DNA of 64,000 nucleotides from Arenicola marina (taxonomy: Eukaryota > Annelida > Polychaeta > Arenicolidae), in the NCBI GenBank assembly GCA_964019135.1, contig OZ025248.1:39735670-39799669 (forward strand), written 5' to 3'. Below are positions 1 through 12,200 of the stretch, one piece after another (the stretch's first letter is position 1; each line of letters starts with the position of its first letter). Made by a program: the position numbers and the translations under genes. Under the pieces are notes generated by a model. That model saw nothing but the letters and a program-made list of their open reading frames with translations. It made no database searches and was not told the DNA's origin.

Positions 1-32
1 TGTCAAGTTAAAGAGACCACTGACACCCTTAC

Positions 33-224
33 CTTGATGATGACGGCGTGGGCGGGCAGGTTCACGCCCCAGGCCAGGGTGGCTGTACAGACGATGCACC
101 GGATGTGGCCCTCGCCGAAAAAGCGTTCCACGAGGTTCCGGTCTTGCCGCAGCATGCCGGCGTGGTGCATCGCGAAGCCGTCCGCAAACAGTTCCTTCAG
201 CTCGCGGTTTCGGGAGCGCATCAC
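33..224 (-). CDS. ASCC3: ASCC3 exon 14 (residues 768-831)
   Basis: Sixty-four codons in phase 0, from VMRSRNREL to HAVIIK. They hold the HHAGM and [12 protein letters not shown] motifs of RecA domain 2. The acceptor reads ATGTCTCAG before GTGATGCGC, and the donor is AAG|GTAAGG. The next exon, with the QMxGRAGR motif, lies off the window. Confidence 0.95.
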
Positions 225-3200
225 CTGAGACATCCGAATAATTGATACAGAATGCCACGAGAAATCCTTTTTTCAGGCTCACTTTATGCACACGCGGGCT
301 AAATTTTGCCAAGGTACGTCGACGAAGAACGAACGATTTGGGTGACATAGTCAACATAATAGATCCCCCAGACCAGGTTGCAAACCAGGAACATATTGAT
401 CTGCAGCCGAGTGTTCTAGCTACTACTCGGTCACGGAGGCTCCCCTAACACAGGATAAACTCGTCAAGTGCGTCTCAATTTGCCAAATACTTAAAGGTAA
501 TCGCACAATTCCCTCGACATTTAAGCTGTATGACATCAATGTTAATCGAAGGTCATGGGCATTAAAAACAACAATTTAACGAGTCGCCATCATGTCTGTA
601 GAGTAGATTTCCAATTTTCAGGATTGTCATCTTAATTATCAAGAAATCGTTACTTCACATATGCTTCCGTCCTTCGGATTGGTCTTACAATGGGAATCTT
701 TCACGGAGGATTTGACGCAAGGCTGCGTCCCGCTTTGCGATTAAGGTCTCACAGAACGTAAACACTTTGAAGAGCACATCAATACGACAACTGCTTTCAC
801 TAACCTGCTTGAGGGCATCGCCGTATTGCGGAGACTGCTGTGGCTGGAAGAGGGGGATGTCCCCCTTATTCTTGGCCATTTCACAGAGCACGGTGGCTGT
901 CCGCACGGTCTCATTGCGGGCGTGGACGAAGACCATCATCTACAACACGTGGACAAAGACCATCATCTGCAACATGTGGACAAAGACCATCATCTGCAAC
1001 ATGTGGACAAAGACCATCATCTACAACATGTGGACAAAGACCATCATCTACAACATGTGGAGACCATCATCTACAACATGTGGACAAACACCATCATCTA
1101 CAACATGTGGACAAAGACCATCATCTACAACACGTGGACAAAGACCATCATCTACAACATGTGAACAAAGACCATCATCTACAACACGTGGACAAACACC
1201 ATCATCTACAACACGTGGACAAACACCATCATCTACAACATGTGGACAAAGACCATCATCTACAACATGTGGAGACCATCATCTACAACACGTGGACAAA
1301 CACCATCATCTACAACATGTGGACAAAGACCATCATCTACAACACGTGGACAAAGACCATCATCTACAACATGTGAACAAAGACCATCATCTACAACACG
1401 TGGACAAACACCATCATCTACAACACGTGGACAAACACCACCATCTACAACATGTGGACAAAGACCATCATCTACAACACGTGGGCAAAGACCATCATCT
1501 ACAACATGTGGACAAAGACCATCATCTACAACACGTGGACAAAGGCCATCATCTACAACACGTGGACAAAGACCATCATCTGCAACATGTGGACAAAGAC
1601 CATCATCTGCAACATGTGGACAAAGACCATCATCTACAACATGTGGACAAAGACCATCATCTACAACATGTGGAGACCATCATCTACAACATGTGGACAA
1701 AGTCCATCATCTACAACATGTGGAGACAATCATCTACAACATGTGGACAAAGACCATCATCTACAACACGTGGACAAAGACCATCATCTACAACATGTGA
1801 ACAAAGACCATCATCTACAACACGTGGACAAACACCATCATCTACAACACGTGGACAAAGACCATCATCTACAACACGTGGACAAAGACCATCATCTACA
1901 ACATGTGGACAAAGACCATCATCTACAACACGTGGACAAAGGCCATCATCTACAACACGTGGACAAAGGCCATCATCTACAACACGTGGACAAACACCAT
2001 CATCTACAACATGTGGACAAAGACCATCATCTGCAACATGTGGACAAAGACCATCATCTACAACATGTGGACAAAGACCATCATCTACAACATGTGGAGA
2101 CCATCATCTACAACATGTGGACAAAGACCATCATCTACAACATGTGGAGACAATCATCTACAACATGTGGACAAAGACCATCATCTACAACACGTGGACA
2201 AAGACCATCATCTACAACATGTGAACAAAGACCATCATCTACAACACGTGGACAAACACCATCATCTACAACACGTGGACAAACACCATCATCTACAACA
2301 TGTGGACAAAGACCATCATCTACAACACGTGGGCAAAGACCATCATCTACAACACGTGGACAAAGGCCATCATCTACAACACGTGGACAAAGACCATCAT
2401 CTGCAACATGTGGACAAAGACCATCATCTGCAACATGTGGACAAAAACCATCATCTACAACATGTGGACAAAGACCATCATCTACAACATGTGGAGACCA
2501 TCATCTACAACATGTGGACAAAGACCATCATCTACAACATGTGGAGACAATCATCTACAACACGTGGACAAAGACCATCATCTACAACACGTGGACAAAG
2601 ACCATCATCTACAACACGTGGACAAATACCATCATCTACAACATGTGGACACAGACCATCATCTACAACATGTGGACAAAGACCATCATCTACAACATAT
2701 GGACAAAGACCATCATCTACAACATGTGGAAAAAAGACCATCATCTACAACATGTGGACAAAGACCATCATCTACAACACGTGGACAAAGACCATCATCT
2801 ACAACACGTGGACAAAGACCATCATCTACAACACGTGGACAAAGACCATCATCTACAACACGTGGACAAAGACCATCATCTACAACACGTGGACAAAGAC
2901 CATCATCTACAACATGTGGACAAAGACCATCATCTACAACACGTGAACAAAGACCATCATCTACAACATGTGGACAAAGACCATCATCTACAACAAGTGG
3001 ACAAAGACCATCATCTACAACACGTGGACAAAGACCATCATCTACAACACGTGGACAAAGACCATCATCTACAACATGTGGAGACCATCATCTACAACAC
3101 GTGGACAAAGACCATCATCTACGACATGTGGACAAAGACCATCATCTACAACACGTGGATACACACCATCTAGAACAGGTTGTCTTCTGTGTGAATAATT

Positions 3201-6200
3201 TGTCTCTTGGTGTAAACATTCCGAATCGGTATAAACAAGCATGAGACCTTGGCAAACACGCATGTTGGTTTTATGTATGCCCACGTGGAAGACGTTCAGA
3301 AGACCTAAAGCAATGAAAGTATGTCTCATCTACAGCCAAAGAAGATATACCGGTTAGATTCACAGATAATACTGGAAAACCAATATATCATATACATGTA
3401 TATCAAGAGTAGTCTACTGAACCATTTATCACTGTGCCCGTACCTGATATCCTTTCTTCACCTGCCTCAGCACCTTATCATAACACACCGTGTTGAAATC
3501 CTGCATCTGCTGTACTCGGTTTGTGGCCTTGATACCTAAAACAGGAAATATCACAGTCATGTTAGGTTCACAGGGCGGGCTTCAGCCATTGTTCAGCAAT
3601 GAAGCGTGGTCACGTTCTATGAAGGTCACAGTTCATGGAGGTGCAGGACCACTGGCAGATCGTATCGTTCAAGGTCACATGGAGCGATGTGAAGGTTATG
3701 TACAGGTACAGTGGCGGGTCAAGTACCTATGAAGGTCATGTGGAGCGGCACGGAGGCGGGTCACGTACTTATAAAGGTCATATGGAGAGGCACGGGGCGG
3801 GTCACGTACCTATGAAGGTCATATGGAGAGGCACGGGGCGGGTCACGTACCTATGAAGGTCATATGGAGAGGCACGGGGCGGGTCACGTACCTATGAAGG
3901 TCATATGGAGAGGCACGGGGCGGGTCACGTACATATTGAGGTCATGTGGAGAGGCCCGGGGGCGGGTCACGTACCTATGAAGGTCATGTGGAGAGGCACG
4001 GGGGCGGGTCACGTACCTATGAAGGTCATGTGAAGAGGCACGGGGCGGGTCACGTACCTATGAAGATCATGTGGAGAGGCACGGGGGCGGGTCACGTACC
4101 TATGAAGGTCATGTGGAGAGGCACGGAGGCGGGTCACGTACCTATGAAGGTCATGTGGAGAGGCACGGGGCGGGTCACGTACATATTGAGGTCATGTGGA
4201 GAGGCACGGGGCGGGTCACGTACATATTGAGGATATGTGGAGAGGCACGGGGGCGGGTCACGTACCTATGAAGGTCATGTGGAGAGGCACGGGGGCGGGT
4301 CACGTACCTATAAAGGTCATGTGGAGAGGCACGGGGCGGGTCACGTACCTATGAAGGTCATGTGGAGAGGCACGGGGCGGAAGCGACCGTCGAAGAAGAA
4401 GAGGCCGCGGTGCGGGTTGACGTTCAGGAAGCGGGCCACGTCCAGGTAGTTCGGGAGCGTGGCCGACAGACCCACTATCCGGATCATGCTCTGCGAGCTC
4501 TCCACCTGGAGCAGCGGTCAACCAGGGGTCAATCATCATAGGTTGTTATCACCAAATTCATACGTATATACATTATAATACACGAACACAACACATATAT
4601 AACCACTCGTATAACGCATTTTGGAAATTGTTGGCCGTGCGCGAACCCCCCTAACTGTCTCAGTGTACGGGCCACCCACCTACCTGTCTCAGTGTACGGG
4701 CCACCCACCCTACCTGTCTCAGTGTACGGGCCACCCACCCTACCTGTCTCAGTGTACGGGCCACCCACCCTACCTGTCTCAGTGTGCGGGCCACCCACCC
4801 TACCTGTCTCAGTGTACGGGCCACCCACCCTACCTGTCTCAGTGTACGGGCCACCCTACCTGTCTCAGTGTACGGGCCACCCACCCTACACGTCTCAGTG
4901 TACGGGCCACCCACCCTACCTGTCTCAGTGTACGGGCCACCCTACCTGTCTCAGTGTACGGGCCACCCACCCTACATGTCTCAGTGTACGGGCCAGCCAC
5001 CCTACCTGTCTCAGTGTACGGGCCACCCACCCTACCTGTCTCAGTGTACGGGCCAGCCCACCTGTCTCAGTGTACGGGCCACCCACCCTACCTGTCTCAG
5101 TGTACGGGCCACCCACCCTACCTGTCTCAGTGTACGGGCCACCCACCCTACCTGTCTCAGTGTACGGGCCACCCACCCTACCTGTCTCAGTGTACGGGCC
5201 ACCCACCCTACCTGTCTCAGTGTACGGGCCACCCACCCTACCTGTCTCAGTGTGCGGGCCACCCACCCCACCTGTCTCAGTGTACGGGCCACCCACCCTA
5301 CCTGTCTCAGTGTACGGGCCACCCACCCTACCTGTCTCAGTGTACGGGCCACCCACCCTACCTGTCTCAGTGTACGGGCCACCAGGCTCTCGATGACGGA
5401 CCCCCGGTCGTCGTGCAGCAGATGGACCTCGTCAATGATGAGGAGACGGACGATCTGTGTGAGGGCCACGTCCCCGGTGCTCTTCCTCGTGACGACGTCC
5501 CACTTCTCCGGGGTCGTCACCAGCATCTGCCATCACAGGAAATAAATGAAGTGGGTGTTTGTTAGGCCTTATATTGTTTGTGCACACAAGGGATAAACCG
5601 GACCAAAGCATCTGCCGGGGACGATCACAGGCTCAGCCCTATTGGGGGTCAAGCTGTGGCCTACCATCCTGCATACCTCATGCCCTACAGATGGGCTCGG
5701 ACGCACAGTCAGTACTATTGTTACACATATATATATACATACAAATGATAAAACGACAGATTAAATGCTGACAAAGGGGAAAAGGGTAAACTTGTATAGA
5801 TATGGCTTTATAATAGATAAATGAGATTCACACAAAGTTTATAAAACACAGCAACTAAAGCTCACACAGTGAGTTAGATTTAAATGGGGAAGTGTATGTT
5901 TTGGTCCATCTCCGTCATGTCATGTCATGTCGTCTCGACTTTATTCATTTGGTGAGCCAATAATGTGTCTGAGAACCCCACGGATGCGGGAAGTATCGTT
6001 CAGGATCCAGGTCCCTACCTGAGTCTTCATGATCTCGGCCTTGGTGAGCTGCATGTCCCCGGTATCCAGATCACTACCTGAGTCTTCATGATCTCGGCCT
6101 TGGTGAGCTGCATGTCCCCGGTATCCAGGTCCCTACCTGAGTCTTCATCATCTCGGCCTTGGTGAGCTGCATGTCCCCGGTATCCAGGTCCCTACCTGAG

Positions 6201-9200
6201 TCTTCATCATCTCGGCCTTGGTGAGCTGCATGTCCCCGGTATCCAGGTCCCTACCTGAGTCTTCATGATCTCGGCCTTGGTGAGCTGCATGTCCCCGGTA
6301 TCCAGGTCCCTACCTGAGTCTTCATGATCTCGGCCTTGGTGAGCTGCATGTCCCCGGTATCTAGGTCCATACCTGAGTCTTCATGATCTCGGCCTGGGTG
6401 AGCTGCATGTCCCCGGTATCCAGGTCCCTACCTGAGTCTTCATCATCTCGGCCTTGGTGAGCTGCATGTCCCCGGTATCCAGATCCCTACCTGAGTCTTC
6501 ATGATCTCGGCCTTGGTGAGCTGAAGGTCCCCGGTATCCAGATCCCTACCTGAGTCTTCATGATCTCGGCTTTGGTGAGCTGCATGTCCCCGGTATCCAG
6601 GTCCCTACCTGAGTCTTCATGATCTAGGCCTGGGTGAGCTGCATGTCCCCGGTATCCAGGTCCCTACCTGAGTCTTCATGATCTCGGCCTTGGTGAGCTG
6701 AAGGTCCCCGGTATCCAAATCCCTACCTGAGTCTTCATGATCTCGGCCTTGGTGAGCTGCATGTCCCCGGTATCCAGGTCCCTACCTGAGTCTTCATGAT
6801 CTCGGCCTTGGTGAGCTGTATGTTCCCGGTATCCAGGTCCCTACCTGAGTCTTCATGATCTCGGCCTTGGTGAGCTGAAGGTCCCCGGTATCCAGATCCC
6901 TACCTGAGTCTTCATGATCTCGGCCTTGGTGAGCTGCATGTCCCCGGTATCCAGGTCCCTACCTGAGTCTTCATGATCTCGGCCTGGGTGAGCTGCATGT
7001 CCCCGGTATCCAGGTCCCTACCTGAGTCTTCATGATCTCGGCCTTGGTGAGCTGAAGGTCCCCGGTATCCAAATCCCTACCTGAGTCTTCATGATCTCGG
7101 CCTTGGTGAGCTGACGGTCCCCGGTATCCAGATCCCTACCTGAGTCTTCATGATCTCGGCCTTGGTGAGCTGCATGTCCCCGGTATCCAGGTCCCTACCT
7201 GAGTCTTCATGATCTCGGCCTTGGTGAGCTGTATGTTCCCGGTATCCAGGTCCCTACCTGAGTCTTCATGATCTCGGCCTTGGTGAGCTGCATGTCCCCG
7301 GTATCCAGATCCCTACCTGAGTCTTCATGATCTCGGCCTTAGTGAGCTGCATGTCCCCGGTATCCAGGTCCCTACCTGAGTCTTCATGATCTCGGCCTTG
7401 GTGAGCTGCATGTCCCCGGTATCCAGGTCCCTACCTGAGTCTTCATGATCTCGGCCTTGGTGAGCTGCATGTCCCCGGTATCCAGGTCCCTACCTGAGTC
7501 TTCATGATCTCGGCCTTGGTGAGCTGCATGTCCCCGGTATCCAGGTCCCTACCTGAGTCTTCATGATCTCGGCCTGGGTGAGCTGCATGTCCCCGGTATC
7601 CAGGTCCCTACCTGAGTCTTCATGATCTCGGCCTTGGTGAGCTGAAGGTCCCCGGTATCCAAATCCTTACCTGAGTCTTCATGATCTCGGCCTTGGTGAG
7701 CTGACGGTCCCCGGTATCCAGATCCCTACCTGAGTCTTCATGATCTCGGCCTTGGTGAGCTGCATGTCCCCGGTATCCAGGTCCCTACCTGAGTCTTCAT
7801 GATCTCGGCCTTGGTGAGCTGTATGTTCCCGGTATCCAGGTCCCTACCTGAGTCTTCATGATCTCGGCCTTGGTGAGCTGCATGTCCCCGGTATCCAGAT
7901 CCCTACCTGAGTCTTCATGATCTCGGCCTTAGTGAGCTGCATGTCCCCGGTATCCAGGTCCCTACCTGAGTCTTCATGATCTCGGCCTTGGTGAGCTGCA
8001 TGTCCCCGGTATCCAGGTCCCTACCTGAGTCTTCATGATCTCGGCCTTGGTGAGCTGCATGTCCCCGGTATCCAGGTCCCTACCTGAGTCTTCATGATCT
8101 CGGCCTTGGTGAGCTGCATGTCCCCGGTATCCAGATCCCTACCTGAGTCTTCATGATCTCGGCCTTGGTGAGCTGCATGTCCCCGGTATCCAGGTCCCTA
8201 CCTGAGTCTTCATGATCTAGGCCTGGGTGAGCTGCATGTCCCCGGTATCCAGGTCCCTACCTGAGTCTTCATGATCTCGGCCTTGGTGAGCTGAAGGTCC
8301 CCGGTATCCAAATCCCTACCTGAGTCTTCATGATCTCGGCCTTGGTGAGCTGCATGTCCCCGGTATCCAGGTCCCTACCTGAGTCTTCATGATCTCGGCC
8401 TTGGTGAGCTGTATGTTCCCGGTATCCAGGTCCCTACCTGAGTCTTCATGATCTCGGCCTTGGTGAGCTGAAGGTCCCCGGTATCCAGATCCCTACCTGA
8501 GTCTTCATGATCTCGGCCTTGGTGAGCTGCATGTCCCCGGTATCCAGGTCCCTACCTGAGTCTTCATGATCTCGGCCTGGGTGAGCTGCATGTCCCCGGT
8601 ATCCAGGTCCCTACCTGAGTCTTCATGATCTCGGCCTTGGTGAGCTGAAGGTCCCCGGTATCCAAATCCCTACCTGAGTCTTCATGATCTCGGCCTTGGT
8701 GAGCTGACGGTCCCCGGTATCCAGATCCCTACCTGAGTCTTCATGATCTCGGCCTTGGTGAGCTGCATGTCCCCGGTATCCAGGTCCCTACCTGAGTCTT
8801 CATGATCTCGGCCTTGGTGAGCTGTATGTTCCCGGTATCCAGGTCCCTACCTGAGTCTTCATGATCTCGGCCTTGGTGAGCTGCATGTCCCCGGTATCCA
8901 GATCCCTACCTGAGTCTTCATGATCTCGGCCTTAGTGAGCTGCATGTCCCCGGTATCCAGGTCCCTACCTGAGTCTTCATGATCTCGGCCTTGGTGAGCT
9001 GCATGTCCCCGGTATCCAGGTCCCTACCTGAGTCTTCATGATCTCGGCCTTGGTGAGCTGCATGTCCCCGGTATCCAGGTCCCTACCTGAGTCTTCATGA
9101 TCTCGGCCTTGGTGAGCTGCATGTCCCCGGTATCCAGATCCCTACCTGAGTCTTCATGATCTCGGCCTTGGTGAGCTGCATGTCCCCGGTATCCAGGTCC

Positions 9201-12200
9201 CTACCTGAGTCTTCATGATCTCGGTCTTGGTGAGCTGCATGTCCCCGGTATCCAGGTCCCTACCTGAGTCTCTATGATCTCGGCCTTGGTGAGCTGCATG
9301 TCCCCGGTATCCAGGTCCCTACCTGAGTCTTCATGATCTCGGCCTTGGTGAGCTGCATGTCCCCGGTATCCAGGTCCCTACCTCAGTCTTCATGATCTCG
9401 GCCTTGGTGAGCTGCATGTCCCCGGTATCCAGGTCCCTACCTGAGTCTTCATGATCTCGGCCTTGGTGAGCTGCATGTCCCCCGTATCCAGGTCCCTACC
9501 TGAGTCTTCATGATCTCGGCCTTGGTGAGCTGCATGTCCCTGGTATCCAGATCCCTACCTGAGTCTTCATGATCTCGGCCTTGGTGAGCTGCATGTCCCC
9601 GGTATCCAGGCACCTACCTGAGTCTTCATGATCTCGGCCTTGGTGAGCTGCATGTCCCCGGTATCCAGATCCCTACCTGAGTCTTCATGATCTCGGCCTG
9701 GGTGAGCTGCATGTCCCCGGTATCCAGGTCCCTACCTGAGTCCTCATGATCTCGGCCTTGGTGAGCTGCATGTCCCCGGTCAGCTCCTTTACGGAGACGC
9801 CCAGTGGCTCCAGGCGCTTTCCGAAGTTACGCACCATCTCCGCCGCCAGGGCCTTCATCGGCGCCACGTACACGATCTATAGACAGCGCCACCACGCGAA
9901 GGAAACGGAAACTAGAGTATTAGTCAATAGTCAACACGCGTTTGTTATCATTATGGCAACAACATTATTACATTATTCAGCTTTCTAATTTATATAATTA
10001 TATATATCTAGTATATGGCTATGTAATATTCATAATAATAATAATAATAATCAGTTTATTATGTATATAATTATTCTGGTAGTGTTGAATATTCATACGC
10101 CAACAATGACCATAATACAAAAAAATAATGATATTCTTTATTATAGTTATCATTAAATGACGGAGTGCGGGAGGGAGGCTTTCACCTTGAACTCGTCCTT
10201 CTTGATGACGCCCTGCTCGATGTGCTGCATCATCTCGTGCAGCACACACAGCATGGCGATGTTGGTCTTCCCGGCGCCGGTCGGGGCGCAGATCAACAGG
10301 TTCTCGTTCGAGTTGTAGGCCGCGTCAAACACCACCGACTGAATGCGGTTCAACGTCTTCGTTCCTTTGAACGCCACTTGAGCGATCTTTGGGCGAGAGG
10401 GGAGAATAAGAAACATCCCCACCAATATAGATATATTCCACAAGTATATCGTCAGGAAGTGCAGGCCAGATAAACAACGAGTGGGGAGGGGACGATTGGA
10501 ACGATATAATATCTAAAATATGTTCATTTAATAAAGTGGAGCCATGTTGGGGAGGGGGGTGGGGAGGTAAACCCCTACACTATATCATATACGAACGCTG
10601 ATTGAGGCCAGAATACGAAAGATGTAAATTATTGTATAAAACGAATCTATGGTATAATGCATTTGTTATGTTTCTTTGAGGAGAGCCTGCTGGATGGCAA
10701 TCTCCTTTAGGGGAACCTCGTCAATCATTTGGTTAATTATAACAATAGTCGTGTCAAACAGCGATGACACGTGGCACCGTGGGCGATAATAGATGAGCGT
10801 TGAGTGACCTGGTCCAGTTCAGCTACGGGGACCAGGCGACTGCCCACGTTGGCGGGAGCGCCGTCATTGGGAGGGATGTTGATTTCCTCGTACATCTTGC
10901 TTTCCTCGCGCTCGAACCCGGTCGGCAACACCATCTGTACGGGAACATGGAACCACGTTGTTTAGATATAGCGACTGGGAACTGGCATGACAACATAGAT
11001 GCTCCCTATAGCCATGGCTTATATACCGTATTACAATACGTTGATGTTACGTAGCGTTAGCGTGCAACTAGATTCCAGATGCAGATATTGGCATCCAGAA
11101 TTAGCACCTGTATAAAATGAAAATAATTACGATCTTAGATTAAGAGTTACAACTTAGTGCCCACATGAAAATATTGTATAGAGTATTTTAATAGAATACC
11201 ATAGTTCTAAAGAATATTTCCATAAAATACTTCAATGGAATACTATAGAATAATATTTTTTATAGAATACTACAGTAGATTCCATAGTATACCTACATCT
11301 ACATCTACATTCTGCGGCCCATTGTGATAAAACGTCTGGAATACATCCATTCCGCAGATATCACAGTTACTTCTCGTACCACTTGGATTTAGTCATTCGC
11401 ACAAATCTCCCATTCAGCCATGGTTGGTCTAAAGGCTGGCACAAGACGTGCGGGATTTAATGGAGAAAAACAAATTAATTTCGCCCTGGAACCAACGCAA
11501 TGTGGATGTGGTATCATTGACCAGATGACTTGCCTTGCTGCCCGAAATAAAGGCTGAACTCTGCCTGGCCTCGGCGTAGGAGTCAAAGACGAAGGGGTAT
11601 TGTTCTGGCGGCGGGGCCCTCTTGCTGGAGCCCTGGGAGAACAGAGGGGCACTCGCCGCGGCGTACAGCGCAGCCTCCCTGTAACACACCGGCCCGTCAA
11701 CCACGTTATGTCAGTGCTAAGCGTATCCGACTTACCAGAGATATACCAAAATAGTGGATCGAACTAAAAACAGACGGCATAACGGCCCCTAAAGGTTATC
11801 AGGTGAAAAACTACAAAATATACAGGGTGCAAAGTTAAACACAAGATACAAGCAGAATCAACGATTTAGGGATAATTATTTTAATCAAAATTGGGTGATG
11901 GAATTGGATTGGATCATTTGCAAATATGGTGTAAAGACGTGACAAAGAAAGTATTTACAACAAGTGTAAGGAAGATTAATATAACAGATGGGGACCGACT
12001 AGAAATCCAAAAAAAGCACAAAATACATTGCAACGACATAGCTTACCTTTGGGCTCGCAGATGTTTAGGATCAAACCCCAAAGACTGCAGATTCTCTTCT
12101 TGCTCTTTCTCATCCCCAAATTTTTTGGAATATTTCTTCTCTTCTCTACGAAGTTGCTTCCGCAGTTGCTTCTCTTGCTCTGACTGAAAGCATAACGCAT

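Noticed and set aside
767-3244. Plus-strand open frames up to 573 codons ([18 protein letters not shown] repeats)
   Set aside because: They lie on the antisense strand of the 27-bp array; the period divisible by three keeps frames open. No non-repeat coding sequence or splice context.
4621-5565. 314-codon plus-strand frame of [10 protein letters not shown] repeats
   Set aside because: Antisense of the intron-10 array and exon 10 of ASCC3, whose minus-strand coding is certain.
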